Part shown: piece by piece, positions 11,861 to 23,749 of the stretch
Position numbering within the stretch: the stretch's first letter is position 1
Layout: each line of letters opens with the position of its first letter
Source: Micropterus salmoides
Lineage: Eukaryota; Chordata; Actinopteri; Centrarchiformes; Centrarchidae
Reading direction: 5' to 3'
Length of the DNA stretch: 64,000 bases
NCBI RefSeq assembly: GCF_014851395.1
Contig: NW_024040707.1
Location: forward strand, 14,172,187-14,236,186
Program-made: the position numbers and the translations under genes
Notes under the pieces: generated by a model
Databases searched by the model: none
What the model was told of the DNA's origin: nothing
Seen by the model: the letters and a program-made list of their open reading frames with translations, nothing else

Positions 11861-13456
11861 AGGTTGATGACTGAATCTGTTAGTCTTTGTTGTTCTGATT
11901 TCGCTCCCAAGGAGAAAAGTTATTGACGGGATCATTTAAACCAGACGAGCATTCTTTCACTGCACGGTAATTAGTTTCTGATGGTGAAGGGAACTTTATT
12001 TCTTGAATGTTTGAAAGAAAACTACTCTCAGGTTTTGACATTTAAAACCATCAGATTAAACATTCATTGAAACAGATCAAACACTGATGTCAGCATGTAA
12101 GTCTTATACCCACTTTATTGCTGTGTACAGAATTGTTTATAGTTTCAGCAGTAAAAGCATTTTAGAGGATGGTTTCAATGTAATAAACACGTTTTATTAG
12201 ATTACATTACAATGTTTCTCAAATCATTTGATGTAATTTCTCCAGTGTTAGGTTAATGTTTTCAAAACAATTACAACATTTATTGTTAATTTTTAACAAC
12301 ATAAATTTATTTAAAAACTATGTGGTGCTGTTCATGCAGCTGTTTTCAGCTTTTAACATTTTATTGTATTGTTATAGTTTGCCAATGAAGCATACTTTTA
12401 CATGAAACATTTTCTGGGGGGGAGGGGGGAGCATTTAATGCAATGTTAAGAGTGCCGACGGTGGAGAAGGTCCAGGAAATGAGGGGAGACAAGGGGAAGG
12501 ACCAAAGCTGGATGTAAACCAGGGACGTTGCTGTTGATGGCCTGTGCCAAAACTACTAGGCCTCTTGGGCGACTCCATATAACAATGCTAAACCTGTATA
12601 TCCACATTTTCACCTGGAAACATTTGAGCATCAAGGTCCTTGCTCAAGGGATCCATGGCCTTGGTAATAGGATTAGAGGAATTCTCCCCCCCACCGCCGT
12701 TCTTAAACTAGCCTGCAGCCACATATGTAGTTGCTGTTGTGAAGTAGTGGGATACCTGAAAGTCCAGATAAATGGTTCTAATTTATCACATATAGCACAT
12801 TCCAAGATATTTTTGATTTTTCATTTATGCAAAACACTGGAGACACAAAGAAGCATGGGTACAATAAAGTAACCAAAACGTGCTTTAATCAAGGCAGCAT
12901 TTTGTGCGGTGTTTCTTAGAATTACAAACTGCGTTGCATTGGAGAACTCACCACACCAAAGGAAATTTTATATTTCTCCTGCAGTAAATTCTTTCAAGCT
13001 CCTCACAGGATTTGCCATAATTCTTAATTTGATTTTGGTTTGTTTTTGTCAGGAATTTTTTTTTTTTTTTAGTTAAAGATTGAACTTTAACTGAGGCTGT
13101 ATGCAATTATACAGCCTCAATTATGTTGAGGTCTGGTCTCTATGGTGACCAATCTAGTGTTCCAACTGCAAACTCGCTTCCCTAGTCTTTATCATGTTTG
13201 CAGTGTTTTTGAAAATGTGTTGGTGGTAGAAGCTGGAATTTGTGCCAATCTGTTGTTTCCCTGAAGGCAATCAATATTTATTTATTGCTCTGTCCAGATT
13301 TTGTCCCCTGAAATTTTGCCTGTACTTTCAGGTTGATTTTCTTGCCAAAATCTCCCTGAACTGTATCTTTTTATTGTTAGAGAAGATCAGAGGGGACAAA
13401 AATGTCTCCTTCAGTTATGCTGCCTTTAGAAATAAATAAATATATACGTGTATATA
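11861..13456. other. Intergenic region downstream of eif2d
   Basis: No gene is recognised. The region is AT-rich, with a G-run at 12415-12428, a SINE-like block at 12430-12580 and the edge of a Tc1 element at its right end. Confidence 0.5.
12430..12580 (-). mobile_element. tRNA-derived SINE-like fragment
   Basis: On the minus strand the block reads 'GGCCTAGTAGTTTTGGCAC' (A-box-like) followed about 40 nt later by 'CCTGGTTTACATCCAGC' (decayed B box). It continues into 'gtccttccccttgtctcccc'. This matches the layout of fish tRNA-derived SINE heads. The copy is diverged and its ends are not defined. Confidence 0.45.
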
Positions 13457-13985
13457 ACCTCAGCAAAAAAAGAAACGTCCCTTTTTCAGGACACTGCATT
13501 TTAAAGATAATTCTGTAAAAATCCAAATAACTTTAATGTAAAGGGTGTAAATAATGTCTTCCACAAAGAATTAATGAACATGCACCTGTGGAACGGTCGT
13601 TAAGACACTAACAGCGGGCCGACAGGAGGCAATTAAGGTCACATTATAAAAACTTAGAACACTAAAGAGACCTTTTGTACTGGTTTTGAAGAAGACGAAA
13701 TAAAGATGCTCAGGGTCCCTGCTTATCTGCATGAACGTGCCTTGGGCATGCTGCAAGGAGGCATGATGTCTGTTGATGTTGCCAGGGCAATAAATTATAA
13801 TGTCTGTACTGTGAGATGCCTAAGAAAGCACTACAAGGAAACAGGAAGGACTGCTGATCATCCTCGCAGCGGCAGACCACATGTAACAACACCTGCGCAA
13901 GACCACAGGGCCACACCAAATACTAATTGCTACTTTTGATTTTGAGCCCCCTTTTTTTCAGGGACACATTTTTCCATTTCTGTTG
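13457..13985 (+). mobile_element. Internally deleted, 3'-truncated Tc1/mariner element
   Basis: The left end carries a Tc1-type terminus with 'CAGCAAAAAAAGAAACGTCC' directly right of a TA dinucleotide. The body includes the start of a transposase frame (13706). It then jumps to 3' non-coding sequence ('ttgatttt', 'tttttttcagggacacattt') that in full copies sits about 1 kb further on. The expected right terminal repeat is not present: homology fades after about 13985. Confidence 0.75.
13706..13939 (+). pseudogene. Tc1-like transposase N-terminal fragment
   Basis: The 77-codon frame contains the first DNA-binding helix-turn-helix of a Tc1 transposase (ALGMLQGGMMSVDVARAINY then VRCLRKHYKETGRTADHPR) and the GRPR-like SGRP hook. 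The frame then crosses the internal deletion and ends after a non-homologous tail at TGA. The DDE catalytic domain is entirely absent, so it cannot transpose autonomously. Confidence 0.8.
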
Positions 13986-14668
13986 CTGTTGTTGTTTTTT
14001 TACTTCACTGTGTCTCCCTGCAGTGCCTTGTTGACACCCTACAATACATTTTCTTAGTTGCATCAAGGCATACAAGATCATTTCTTATAAGATTTCCTCT
14101 ATGTGTTAAAACAAGAACTTTGGTGCTAGAATAATAGGTGTAAATAACAATGAATGGCTCTAGTTTCAGGGTCCTGGTAGTGTGCATGTTGGCTCACTGT
14201 CATCAGTACTTATGGGACACTTGAATAGAACTGAGCCATCAGTAATGCTTTATTAGTAACACTTGTGTTTTTCCTACATTGACAAGTCAAAATGTGCTGT
14301 GAGAAAAGGCCTTTTGCCACAGAAGACAACCACATATTAGTTGCATGCTGCTTCTAGCACAACATCTGGTGCGTTGTGGAGAGGCTCTGGGAGCCAAACC
14401 TGCTCTCCTGCTCTTATCCACAACTTGTTTGGAAATACAATGCTTTCTTGTGACTTTTTATTATATTAATGTCTAAAAGTATTTATTTCAATTATCTATG
14501 TGTTGAAAACACCGTCTTCCTGTTTAAAAGACTTTCAGCAAAATTTTCTAAGTTGGCATAGGACTAGCTTAAAGTAGGGGAAAGTAGCTCAGTACAGTGT
14601 TGTACCTATTCTAGCTTAGGTAGTATTTTTGTATTATACACACTTCACTGTGTGATTCAGAGAGGAGA

Positions 14669-14709
<41 letters not shown>

Positions 14710-15420
14710 GTACTGATTTGTACTAATTGATGTTTGAGGATTTTTAGATCATAATCTGCAGTGCTGTCTTTGGGAAAATAGTATATATCATTTTAGATTT
14801 TGTGAAAAAGTCATAAAATTAAGTTAAAAATACAGTTTTGTAAAATTTGGTTTTGAACAACTGGTTTTGACTTTGGAGAGTAATGACTGTAGTTTGGGAA
14901 AACAAACAAAAATTGAAAAAAAAAAAAATGACTCTTTTATTTCAGTCCTGTAGTAAACAGTCAAAAAAAGGATGACAAAAGATATGCGGTATATTGTCAA
15001 TATATGCTGCAAAATCAAATGGTAACAAATGCTTAAATATGCAAATATGTTTGCTTTACACAGATAAATAATATTAACTCAACGTTATGTGATACAGTAT
15101 TTGTTTGTATGTTTGTACACAAATCATTTGTCATGATACAGCAAACTTTGCATATTTGTACTAGGATATCACAAACTGCCTTGCCAAGTGTGACAATGGC
15201 TTTCAAGCCAGGGCTTCGTGTTTGTTCGTTCTGGGTCTGGAAACCGATTGCAGGAAATGAATTCTGAAGTTTAAATTACAAAGTCAAACAGTGGAGATGT
15301 GTGTCAGGATTGTTAACATCAAGGAAATGAGTAAAACACAGTAATAAAGAAAATTAAATTTTGTGTTATGGAGTTTCAGTTCAATTAAAGGTATTGTTGT
15401 CAGCTGAGGGGAAACAAAGT
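13986..15420. other. Intergenic, no gene recognised; includes (ATT)n
   Basis: AT-rich sequence without recognisable coding content. A (ATT)n run of about 40 bp sits at 14669-14708. Confidence 0.5.
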
Positions 15421-15626
15421 CATTAACCAGTTATGACTGCCATGAGATAATTTCCTCTTTTCCCAGACAATGAGTGCAAGTGCACCTGTACAAACATCCT
15501 CAAGCACAATGCGTTAGTAGTGTTTAATAAACATACTGAGGGTTTTTTTCTGTCTAGAGTTTTGTTTTGCAGAAGAAAGACACCTGTGCGACAGTCGTTA
15601 TAGTCCATGCTGGAGTGCAGATTTTA

Positions 15627-16233
15627 TTATTTCATTTCCCACATGTGGATGGCAACAAAGCGTTCCACTGTAAACACAACCACCAGCCAAATTGAGGCGT
15701 TGTATGCTCCGTAGTTAAAAATGTCCCATCTGCACCATAGCTCGTAACTCCAAAACGGCTCCTGCTGGTGATACTTGACAGAAAGCTCAAGAACCACAAT
15801 GAAGATCAGAACAAGGTTGTCAGCCACAGAAATTGCCAACAGGTAGAAGTTGCTGGACCTGGAGAGCATGCAATTCCTCCTCCAGATGATCAGAAAGGTG
15901 ATGATGTTGGCTGAGGAGAAGATTTGTGGCAATAAAGGCATCTCCTTAAGAACTAATATTGTCACCACGTATCCATTAAATTAACATAATTTCTAATTGC
16001 CATAAAACAGTAGTACTTTTGTATATCAGCCAACAGCTGTAACTCCGATACTTAGTTTTGATGTACTTACAGGGGATACCCAGAGCTGCTAAAGCAGGGT
16101 AGAAAACTTCTTGTAGTGTCACCATCCAGTGTTTCTTTTGAAGGCTCATATCCTGTCGCACCACAGATGGTGCCATGATAGAAACTACATCGTAGAAGCC
16201 TCTCAGCTCAATATGCACATATTGCTTAGGCAC
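15627..16233 (-). pseudogene. GPR139/GPR142-like class A receptor, truncated after TM3
   Basis: Exon 1 is 16233-16071 (54 codons plus one base; ends LQEVFYPALAALGIP; donor gtaagt). Exon 2 starts at 15910 after acceptor ctcctcag and continues in phase. TM1 spans the junction (ALAALGIP-S-NIITFLIIW). TM2 is FYLLAISVADNLVLIFIVV, with the conserved Asp in SVAD. The TM3 region has the conserved Cys (ELWCRWDIF) and ends FTVERFVAI, where ERF stands for DRY. After HMWEMK two TAA codons stop the frame at about 15629. Shifting by a base restores KICTPAWT, typical of the following loop in this group, so a frameshift/stop broke the gene. TM4-TM7 are not found. The start Met is uncertain. The family identity is by recall: class A is certain, the GPR139/142 group is likely. 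Confidence 0.65.
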
Positions 16234-16639
16234 AAAGTGGACACTCCCACCTCATCTCAACACACAAACCACGACAGAGTGTCAACAGCCTGGTGTTATC
16301 TCAAGTGATGTTTGTAGGGGATTTATGACCATGTAATAACAGGGGGAAAAAGGCATGGATCCTCATTTGATAAAATAGTTTTTTAGCTATGTTTATGGCT
16401 GTTAACAAATCAAAAGTTTACAGCAGAAAACGCAAATGTATTTTTAATTAAATGAATCACCTTTATATTGCCTGTGTGTGAAGGGCTTGTAGAAACGATA
16501 CACTTTTCTGTTACCTCTGACGGCCAGTATGCCTATTCCTATGTGAAGACTCCAGTCAATGTAGAGTTATCATGCAACAAGCATGGTTTAGTTCAATGTC
16601 AAGCTGATGATATATAATAATATTGATTATAGCCACCCA

Positions 16640-17155
16640 TAAATTGTTTAAAATAAGTGGACATAGTTACTGTGTACCCATTGGTTTGTGGACTACTGTT
16701 TTGAAGCCTCAGTTGGCATCTTGTTTTTTTGGAACCAGATGTGACCGGACGTGACCATGTTTGGAAGAGAGGATGGTGCTAGCTAGCTAGCTTGGTTAGC
16801 AAGGTGCATCCGTAATTCATGTTAACTGACATTAACTGGGATGCTGAATTTGGCTAGCAAAACACAGGCTTAAAAAATGTACAGAATGTACAGAAAAATT
16901 CAACTCCTAATAAGCTTTTTCAACAGCACTAGTCAGATTTACAAAGTGCAGTGTGTACAAGTGTCCTGATTGACAGGTCACCATAGTAGACACACTAAAG
17001 CACACTGCTTTATCATCTATTTGCCTCTAAATGGAACCGTAATTTACAAAATGACCATCATGCTGTACTTGAAACTAGCACTTAAGACCATAAACTCATT
17101 AGGAAAGAGTTTACTGAGGTAATAAATCAGGTTAGAAGTAGGGTCATTTTGCCAT
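16640..17155 (-). repeat. Interspersed repeat, inverted partner of 55800-56120
   Basis: Several blocks are reverse complements of 55800-56120. For example 'agtttactgaggtaataaat' here pairs with 'atttattcccttagtaaact' there. 'ccattggtttgtgg', 'gaccataaactcattaggaa' and 'tcatctatttgcctctaaat' match likewise. The class is unknown, there is no ORF, and the copy is about 500 bp. Confidence 0.55.
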
Positions 17156-17429
17156 TAAGTCATTAATGCTTTACTGGCCATTAGAAAAAATGCAAGTTTA
17201 AGGCACTTCCACATTTGCTTCACTTTTCAGACCAGGAGGTTTTGTCTGTAGCCACCTCAACTTAATGCGAAGAAAAGTGATTCAGTTATGCCATGCATAA
17301 ATTAATACACTAAATGAATGCATGAAAACACTAAATCTGAAAAGATCACAAATTAATGCCATCATAGCAGCATGACTCTCGTGTTGGCAAAGTCTGTCAG
17401 ACAATCATTTTGGTCTAGACTAGTTTCTC

Positions 17430-17740
17430 AACAACTATTAGATTAATTGTTATAACTTTTTGTACAGACATTCATGGTCACCAGAGGATGAATTGGAATA
17501 ACATTGGTGAGACCCTGACCTTTCCTGTAGTGCCACTATGAGTTTGGCATTTTTGTTTTTAGTAGAACTCAATAACTATTGGATGGATTGGCATGAAATT
17601 TGCATTCATGTTGGCCTTAGGATAAATTGTTGTAACTGTTCACCACCTGACTTTTCATCTTGTGCCAATGTGATATTACTTTTGATTGTGACCAAATACC
17701 TGCAAAACTAATGACATTTCCATCAGCCTCAGATGTAGCC
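17430..17740. repeat. Dispersed fish repeat fragment ('caactattggatggattg')
   Basis: Two related modules ('caacaactattagattaat' near 17430 and 'caataactattggatggatt' near 17568) alternate with 'gaccctgacctttcctgtagtgccactatgag'. This resembles the dispersed family also sampled at 50300, 55380 and 62700. Non-coding. Confidence 0.45.
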
Positions 17741-17933
17741 TCAGATTTCCCCCCTTCTGGTTTATATATCCCTACCTCTGCTGAATGATTCTCATCCCCG
17801 GTGGGGGTGGACAAAATCCCAAAATGATTTACTTCAATAGATATGCAACACAAAACACGCGCTGTCTGATTAGTTATAAGTTGCGAAAAATAGCCTATCA
17901 ACACTCACGAGACATTTGCTCCGGTGAACATCT

Positions 17934-18237
17934 CGGGTTACGTATGTAACCCTGGTTCCCCGAGAAGGGGAACGAGACACTGCGTCGGTTACGACACTAT
18001 GGGAACGCCTCTAGGCGTAGCAGGTCTGAACGTGAATGAAATCACTCCAATCCTATTGGCTTGTTGCTAGAACGGTAAGGTGTGACGGAATAACCGGAGG
18101 AGTATAAAGCACACCTGTACACACTCATCATTAGCTTAAACTATGAAGCAGGCGCTTCAGGCGGGGAGAGAGGTGCGGCGGGCCGACGCAGTGTCTCGTT
18201 CCCCTTCTCGGGGAACCAGGGTTACATACGTAACCCG
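17934..18237. repeat. 55-bp perfect palindromic arms at the DIRS 3' end (ICR)
   Basis: Arms 17934-17988 and 18183-18237 are perfect reverse complements ('cgggttacgtatgtaaccct' to 'gacactgcgtcgg'), 194 bp apart. Each arm contains its own small palindromes (ggttacgtatgtaacc; ttccccgagaaggggaa). In DIRS elements such an internal complementary region is thought to template circularisation of the cDNA. Confidence 0.85.
17980..18137 (+). repeat. DIRS inverted terminal repeat, left copy
   Basis: From 'ctgcgtcggttacgacac' to 'cactcatcattagctt'. It is the reverse complement of 21633-21790 with no mismatch noticed by eye across 158 bp. Confidence 0.85.
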
Positions 18238-18239
18238 TA

Positions 18240-18640
18240 CACGAGGTGGAGGATGAAATGCCTGCATCACTGTGGACCCTGCCACACAAGAAGGCACTTT
18301 AGGGATGTATCCTGGACAAGGGTGCAGGATAGCCCTAATATTCCCCGGGGCAAACTCCAGGCTTGCGGGAAACCGAAAGCGCTTGGAGATCCCTCACCCT
18401 CCTCAGAGAGGTGATAGCAAGGAGTGGGCCATCTTGAGGGTCAAGTGCTTAGCCTCAGCTAACTCCAGGGGTTCAAAGGGGGCCTCAGCCAACGCCCCAA
18501 GAACCACCGCCCAATCCCAAGTGGGAACCTTGGACCGAGCCGCAGGTCTCATCCTCCGGGCACCACGGAGGATCCGTGTGGACGGGGTCCTGGAGCTGAG
18601 GAGGGTCTCGACTGCTCCGGCTGTTAGACCCGCCTCTAGG
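18240..18640 (-). pseudogene. Tyrosine recombinase remnant of the DIRS element
   Basis: On the minus strand, after the RNase H ORF, an overlapping frame (extending up to 19164) holds AGLTAGAVETLLSSRTPSTR, then ILRGARRMRPAARSKVPTWD and LAEAPFEPLELAEAKHLTL. These pieces belong to the N-terminal (core-binding) half of DIRS tyrosine recombinases. Comparison with the family suggests an internal deletion between the first two pieces. After LTLKMA the frame shifts, and VRDLQALSVS and PGYIPKVPS appear in other frames with stops. The catalytic R...HxxR...Y half is missing. Confidence 0.7.
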
Positions 18641-19460
18641 TACTGTGCCCCCTCAGGGGCCAGACCCACAGCTGCCATACGGTGGGGCAAGGGTGAAGAA
18701 CCCGGCCCTGCGTCTGGGACAGCAGGTCTCTCCTCAGAGGGACCTGCCACGGCGGGCCGTCCAGGAGCAACATGATGTCCGAGAACCACACCCGGGTTGG
18801 CCAGAATGGGGCTACGAGCAGTAGGCCGACATTGTCCTGTGGGACCCGCTCCAGAACCCCCGGGAGCAGAGCGACTGGGGGAAAAGCGTACAGACGCAGC
18901 CTTGGCCACGAATGTACCATGGCGTCCAGACCCAACGGGGCTGGAGGAACGAGAGAAAACCATAGTGGGCAGTGCGTAGTCTCTTGAGACGCAAACAGAT
19001 CCACATCTATGGGGCCGAACTCTCCGCACAAGAGCTCCACCACTTCGGGGTGAAGTCTCCATTCCCCAGGCCTCAGCCCCTGCCTCGACAGCAGGTCTGC
19101 TCCCTGATTCTGGGTCCCCGGGAGATACATCGCCCTGAGCGATAGTAACCTCTGCTGGGACCACAGGAGGATCTGACGCGCCAGTCTGTACAGAGGGCGC
19201 GAGCGCAGACCGCCCTGGTGATTCAGATAGGCCACCACTGCTGTGTTGTCGGAACGAACCAGGACGTGGTGGCCTTGGAGATCAGGCAGGAAACTCCTTA
19301 GAGCCTGGAACACCGCCAACATCTCGAGACAGTTGATATGCCACTCGGACTGATGCACCTGCCAGGATCCCCTTACAAAGCGGCCGCCCATGACCGCGCC
19401 CCAGCCCGTGAGGGAGGCGTCTGTCGAAATGACCAGCCGGCGACAAGACCCTCCCAGCAC
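18636..19460 (-). pseudogene. DIRS RNase H domain
   Basis: A 274-codon frame has RNase H hallmarks: ISTDASLTGWGAVMGGRF (first catalytic Asp), INCLEMLAVFQALRSFLP (Glu), VLVRSDNTAVVAYLNHQGG (Asp) and GTQNQGADLLSRQGL (Asp). It continues into the typical DIRS connector (EFGPIDVDLFASQETTHCPL, then WFSDIMLLLDGPPWQVPLR, LWVWPLRG). The domain itself appears intact, but it is separated by frameshifts from the RT part upstream. Confidence 0.85.
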
Positions 19461-19487
19461 GGGCCCCTGGGACAGGAACCAAGTTTC

Positions 19488-20356
19488 CTACCAAACTGAT
19501 AGGGAACGAAGACACTTGCGCGTAACCCAAATCAGACGGAAAGGATTTCCCCTCGGGGAAAAACCCTTGGTCCTTAGCCACCACTGCAGGGGTCTCATGT
19601 GCAGCAGTCCAGATGGTATTACGCTGGACGTAGCCGCCAGGAGACCCAACACTCGTTGAAAGTGTTTTATAGTGATGGCGTGGCCCCTTTCACGGCAGCC
19701 AATATGGTGTCGACACGTGCCGGAGACAATTGTGCCCGCATCGTTGTCGAATCCCATACTACCCTTAGGAACGTAGTCCGTTGGGTGGGCGCCAGCACAC
19801 TCTTCTTTGCGTTGAGTCTCAGTCCTAAACGCAGCAGATGAGCCAGAACGGCATCTCGATGCCAAACCGCCAACTCTCGAGACTGGGCTAGGATGAGCCA
19901 GTCGTCGATGTAGTTGAAAATCCGGATGCCCCGGAGCCTCAGCGGGGCCAGTGCTGCATCCATACACTTGGTGAATGTGCGAGGGGAAAGTGCTAGGCCG
20001 AATGGAAGAACCCGATACTGGTAAGCCACACCCCTGAAGGCGAACCTCAGGAACTTCCTGTGAGAAGGACGGATGGAGACGTGGAAATAGGCGTCCTTTA
20101 GATCTATCGTGACGAACAAATCCTCGGATTGGATGTGCGTCACGATGGCGGGGATGATGAGCATCTTGAACCTGAATCTCCTCAGAGACCGGTTAGAACC
20201 CGCAGATCCAAAATAGGGCGCAGCCCTCCGTCCTTCTTGGGGACTATGAAGTACCGGCTGTAGAACCGACGTCTCTGAGGCCCCTTTCCTCAGCAGAGTA
20301 AGAACTTCCTGGCCCAACACCGGACCTTGCTCCGGGCGGACCACAGTCCAAACCAC
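19488..20356 (-). pseudogene. DIRS reverse transcriptase, frameshifted
   Basis: RT motifs appear in three frames. RFYSRYFIVPKKDGGLRPIL is near 20210-20270. FVTIDLKDAYFHVSIRPSHR, VLPFGLALSPRTFTKCMDAA and IFNYIDDWLILAQ, which holds the YxDD catalytic site, are in the frame covering 19667-20200. KHFQRVLGLLAATSSVIPSG with MRPLQWWL (thumb) is in the frame covering 19488-19690. At least two frameshifts separate them. The order and spacing match DIRS RT. Confidence 0.8.
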
Positions 20357-20778
20357 CCCGTTGAATTTTGGAGGGCGGGTTTTGAACTGTAGTCGAAACC
20401 CTCGGGGCTGGTGGTCGGTGTCTCGTGTGATCTTCTGGTGGACCCCTGAAGCCCCAGAACGGCAGGGGAGAGAGCCGCCGAGGATCCACGGTGAGTGAGT
20501 CTGAACGCCGCCTGACTGCAGACCCTCGGGGCAGGCAGAAAGACTCCCTTACCCCGGTCTTCCCTGAGCTCCGTCGGGACTGGATGACGGTCCTCAGATC
20601 GCGTCTCTCAGAAGGCTGAGGGTGAGAGCGCCGTCTCGCTGCCCCAGCTCCTTGGGGGGGCCCCCGAGAAGCGACACTCTGCTTCCTCTCCTCTCCGTAG
20701 GAGCTCGTAGAGAGCAGCCTCAGCTGCCGTGGGTCCAGACCGGCGAGGGAGGTACTAGCGGAACACTTCGCCCGACGT

Positions 20779-21516
20779 CTAACGCTCCGTGGTTCTGCGA
20801 AGCTCCGCCAGATCTTCCTCAGAAGGACCCCCCCTCTGAACCATCTCCTGTAGCAGGTCGGCTTGGTAGGCTTGAAGCACCGCCATGGTGTGCAAGCTCG
20901 CACCTGCCTGGCCCGCTGCCATGTACGCCTTCCCCACGAGCGTAGATGTGGTGCGACATGGCTTGGAGGGTAACGCCGGCTTCTCCAGGGAGGACGCAAG
21001 TCGAGGGGAGAGATAGCTCGCAAGCGCATCCTCCACCCGAGGCATCCTCCCATAACCACGGTCCCTAACCCCCATCACAGTAATGAAGTTCAGTGATCGG
21101 GGTGTGGAAAGCCGTGTAGAGAAGGGTCTGCCCCATGATTTACTCCAAACCGCAAGCGGGAGAAGCCGAGAACAGGCTCCCGAACGAGGAAAGGAAGCGT
21201 CGGAGCCAGCGGATGAAGGTCGGGAAAAAGCCTCAGCCGTCCCGAAATCCTCCGACAGATCGCGCTGTGAACCCCATGAGTGAAGCCGCCAGGCTGCCTC
21301 AGCGGCCGCAGGGCCACCACCTCGGGGAGAACACATCCGGCCATCCTCGGAAAAGAGAGCCATGCTGTACCTCAGTACCCGCACGGAAAGGGCTTCGCAA
21401 CGGGCACAGGCAGCCCCCTCGAGAGCTGCCTGGGCGTGCTCCATCCCCAAACATGAGACACACATCTCATGAGAATCTCCATCCGTGATGTACCGAGGGC
21501 AAGAAAAAAAACACAC
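20779..21516 (-). pseudogene. DIRS gag-like ORF1
   Basis: A 245-codon frame begins in a Cys-rich segment (CVSCLGMEHAQAALEG then CARC), a CxxC...CxxC pair typical of DIRS gag proteins. It contains the family's conserved middle (LPSKPCRTTSTLVGKAYMAA then SLHTMAVLQAYQADLLQEM). The frame stops at TTER, and homology appears to continue in another frame with stops. An open stretch upstream (to 21608) may include the original start. Confidence 0.7.
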
Positions 21517-21632
21517 CTTCTGTACATCTGGTTGCCGGACATGCTGGTAGACTTCTTCTTCAGGTAAGACATACTGCTTGTAGGACTGGAGCTTTCTTCA
21601 AACAACATACAGAGCGTCTGCTGAATAGAAAA

Positions 21633-21790
21633 AAGCTAATGATGAGTGTGTACAGGTGTGCTTTATACTCCTCCGGTTATTCCGTCACACCTTACCGTTC
21701 TAGCAACAAGCCAATAGGATTGGAGTGATTTCATTCACGTTCAGACCTGCTACGCCTAGAGGCGTTCCCATAGTGTCGTAACCGACGCAG
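21633..21790 (-). repeat. DIRS inverted terminal repeat, right copy
   Basis: From 'aagctaatgatgagtgtg' to 'gtgtcgtaaccgacgcag', complementary to 17980-18137. Beyond it the outer ends differ: 'ttcgagttccctcgaagggg' here against 'cccgagaaggggaacgagac' on the left. They are only approximately related. Confidence 0.85.
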
Positions 21791-21815
21791 TTCGAGTTCC
21801 CTCGAAGGGGAACGG

Positions 21816-22195
21816 TGGAGCTGTGTGTTGAAGGGAAGGCAGTCAATGTAACTGAAGCTGCAATAAACATCACAATCTGATGATCTGCTTCTATGATGAC
21901 AAGCAGCCCAGTGTCCGCGTTACACCTTTGAACATGCCCGAAAACACAGAGCTATGGGGTTTCATTTAATAACACTGAAAGTGAAGGCTTTTAAATCGGT
22001 CTCTCTCTCCTTACCTAGTCACTGTACCTGAGAGAAACACAGCATGCGTTTGTATTTTCTGCGTTTTCACTGCAGCTCTGCATCACGATGTAACGCCCCG
22101 TATTTATTAGGCCTACTTAAATAATAAACAGGGGGAGAAAACTTTTTTAAATTTTGCCCCCCCACCCCCCTGTTTTTTACACAAATCGCACCCTG
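21816..22195. other. Spacer between DIRS element and TA repeat
   Basis: No gene. The right part ('acagggggagaaaac', then C-runs and 'tgttttttacacaaatcgcaccctg') resembles an end of a non-autonomous DNA repeat. Otherwise unremarkable. Confidence 0.4.
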
Positions 22196-22946
<751 letters not shown>

Positions 22947-22949
<3 letters not shown>

Positions 22950-23749
22950 TAAACCATGGCGGTGGGCCAAGGACTGAGATTGCGGAGCAACCGGTCCGCT
23001 GCGGACATTCGGTGATCGTTCCCTCTGGCTGCATGAAGTCTGACGCTCCTTATTTTACGCAAGATCCAGGATGATGGAGAAATCTAGAAATTAATGGCAA
23101 TAAAGCATGCTGTCAGTATTTGAAAGACCCCCCAAAATATCACAAACCGTGCTTTTAGGGAGCTGATGTCTTATTAAGAGGAGCTAAGCTAAGTACAGTC
23201 ATCCTATCTTAGCTAAGTACAGTCATCTTATCAAACCTGACCCATATTAGATAAATCGTTGTTATTGGCACTTCCAGGGCAGGTGGAAATCTATCTGAAT
23301 GGGAGGGGGGGCAGACACATCTGCCAGAGCAAATAAAACATGAGCTTGCAGATTCGTCTGGTTGCCATCATTTGAAAATGAATATGGCATGCAACAAAGA
23401 ATCCTGGCAGGAATAAAGATGGGGACGTTGCGGTTATATGATTGGAATCTTAACCAGTGGGCAACTGGGATGCCCCCTGAAAATGTCATTTTCATTACTC
23501 TTGCCCCTTTGTTAGCATGCAAACAGGCATATCGTTTTCAGTCTGTGTGTTTGTCCCAAACCAAAGCGTCTCATGTCATTTCCAATTTGGCTAAAACTCT
23601 ATGTATAGTCCAACAGTCAGCCAAGGAACGGCATGTCTGAGTGTCATTCACATTATTAGGACTGACAGTAATGTCTTGGCCAATTGATGTAGCCTAATTA
23701 CAGAGCTGACTCACTTTGAGTCAGATGTCCCATTATAAAAACTTTGATA
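22947..23749. other. Intergenic, no gene recognised
   Basis: A short tandem pair 'agctaagtacagtcatc' (about 23188 and 23213) is the only structure noted. A 92-codon frame at 23362-23640 has no recognised similarity. Confidence 0.4.

Larger units (their letters stand above)
17934..21815 (-). mobile_element. Decayed DIRS-like tyrosine-recombinase retrotransposon
   Basis: The element reads right to left: gag-like ORF, RT, RNase H, then a gutted tyrosine recombinase. It has 158-bp inverted terminal repeats (17980-18137 and 21633-21790) and a 55-bp segment at 18183-18237 that is the exact complement of the outermost 3' end (17934-17988). This matches the internal complementary region of DIRS elements, which lack LTRs, integrase and target duplications. 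The body is markedly GC-rich compared with its AT-rich flanks. Multiple frameshifts, stops and deletions show it is dead, although the terminal repeats remain nearly identical. Outer boundaries are accurate to about 10-20 bp. Confidence 0.85.
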
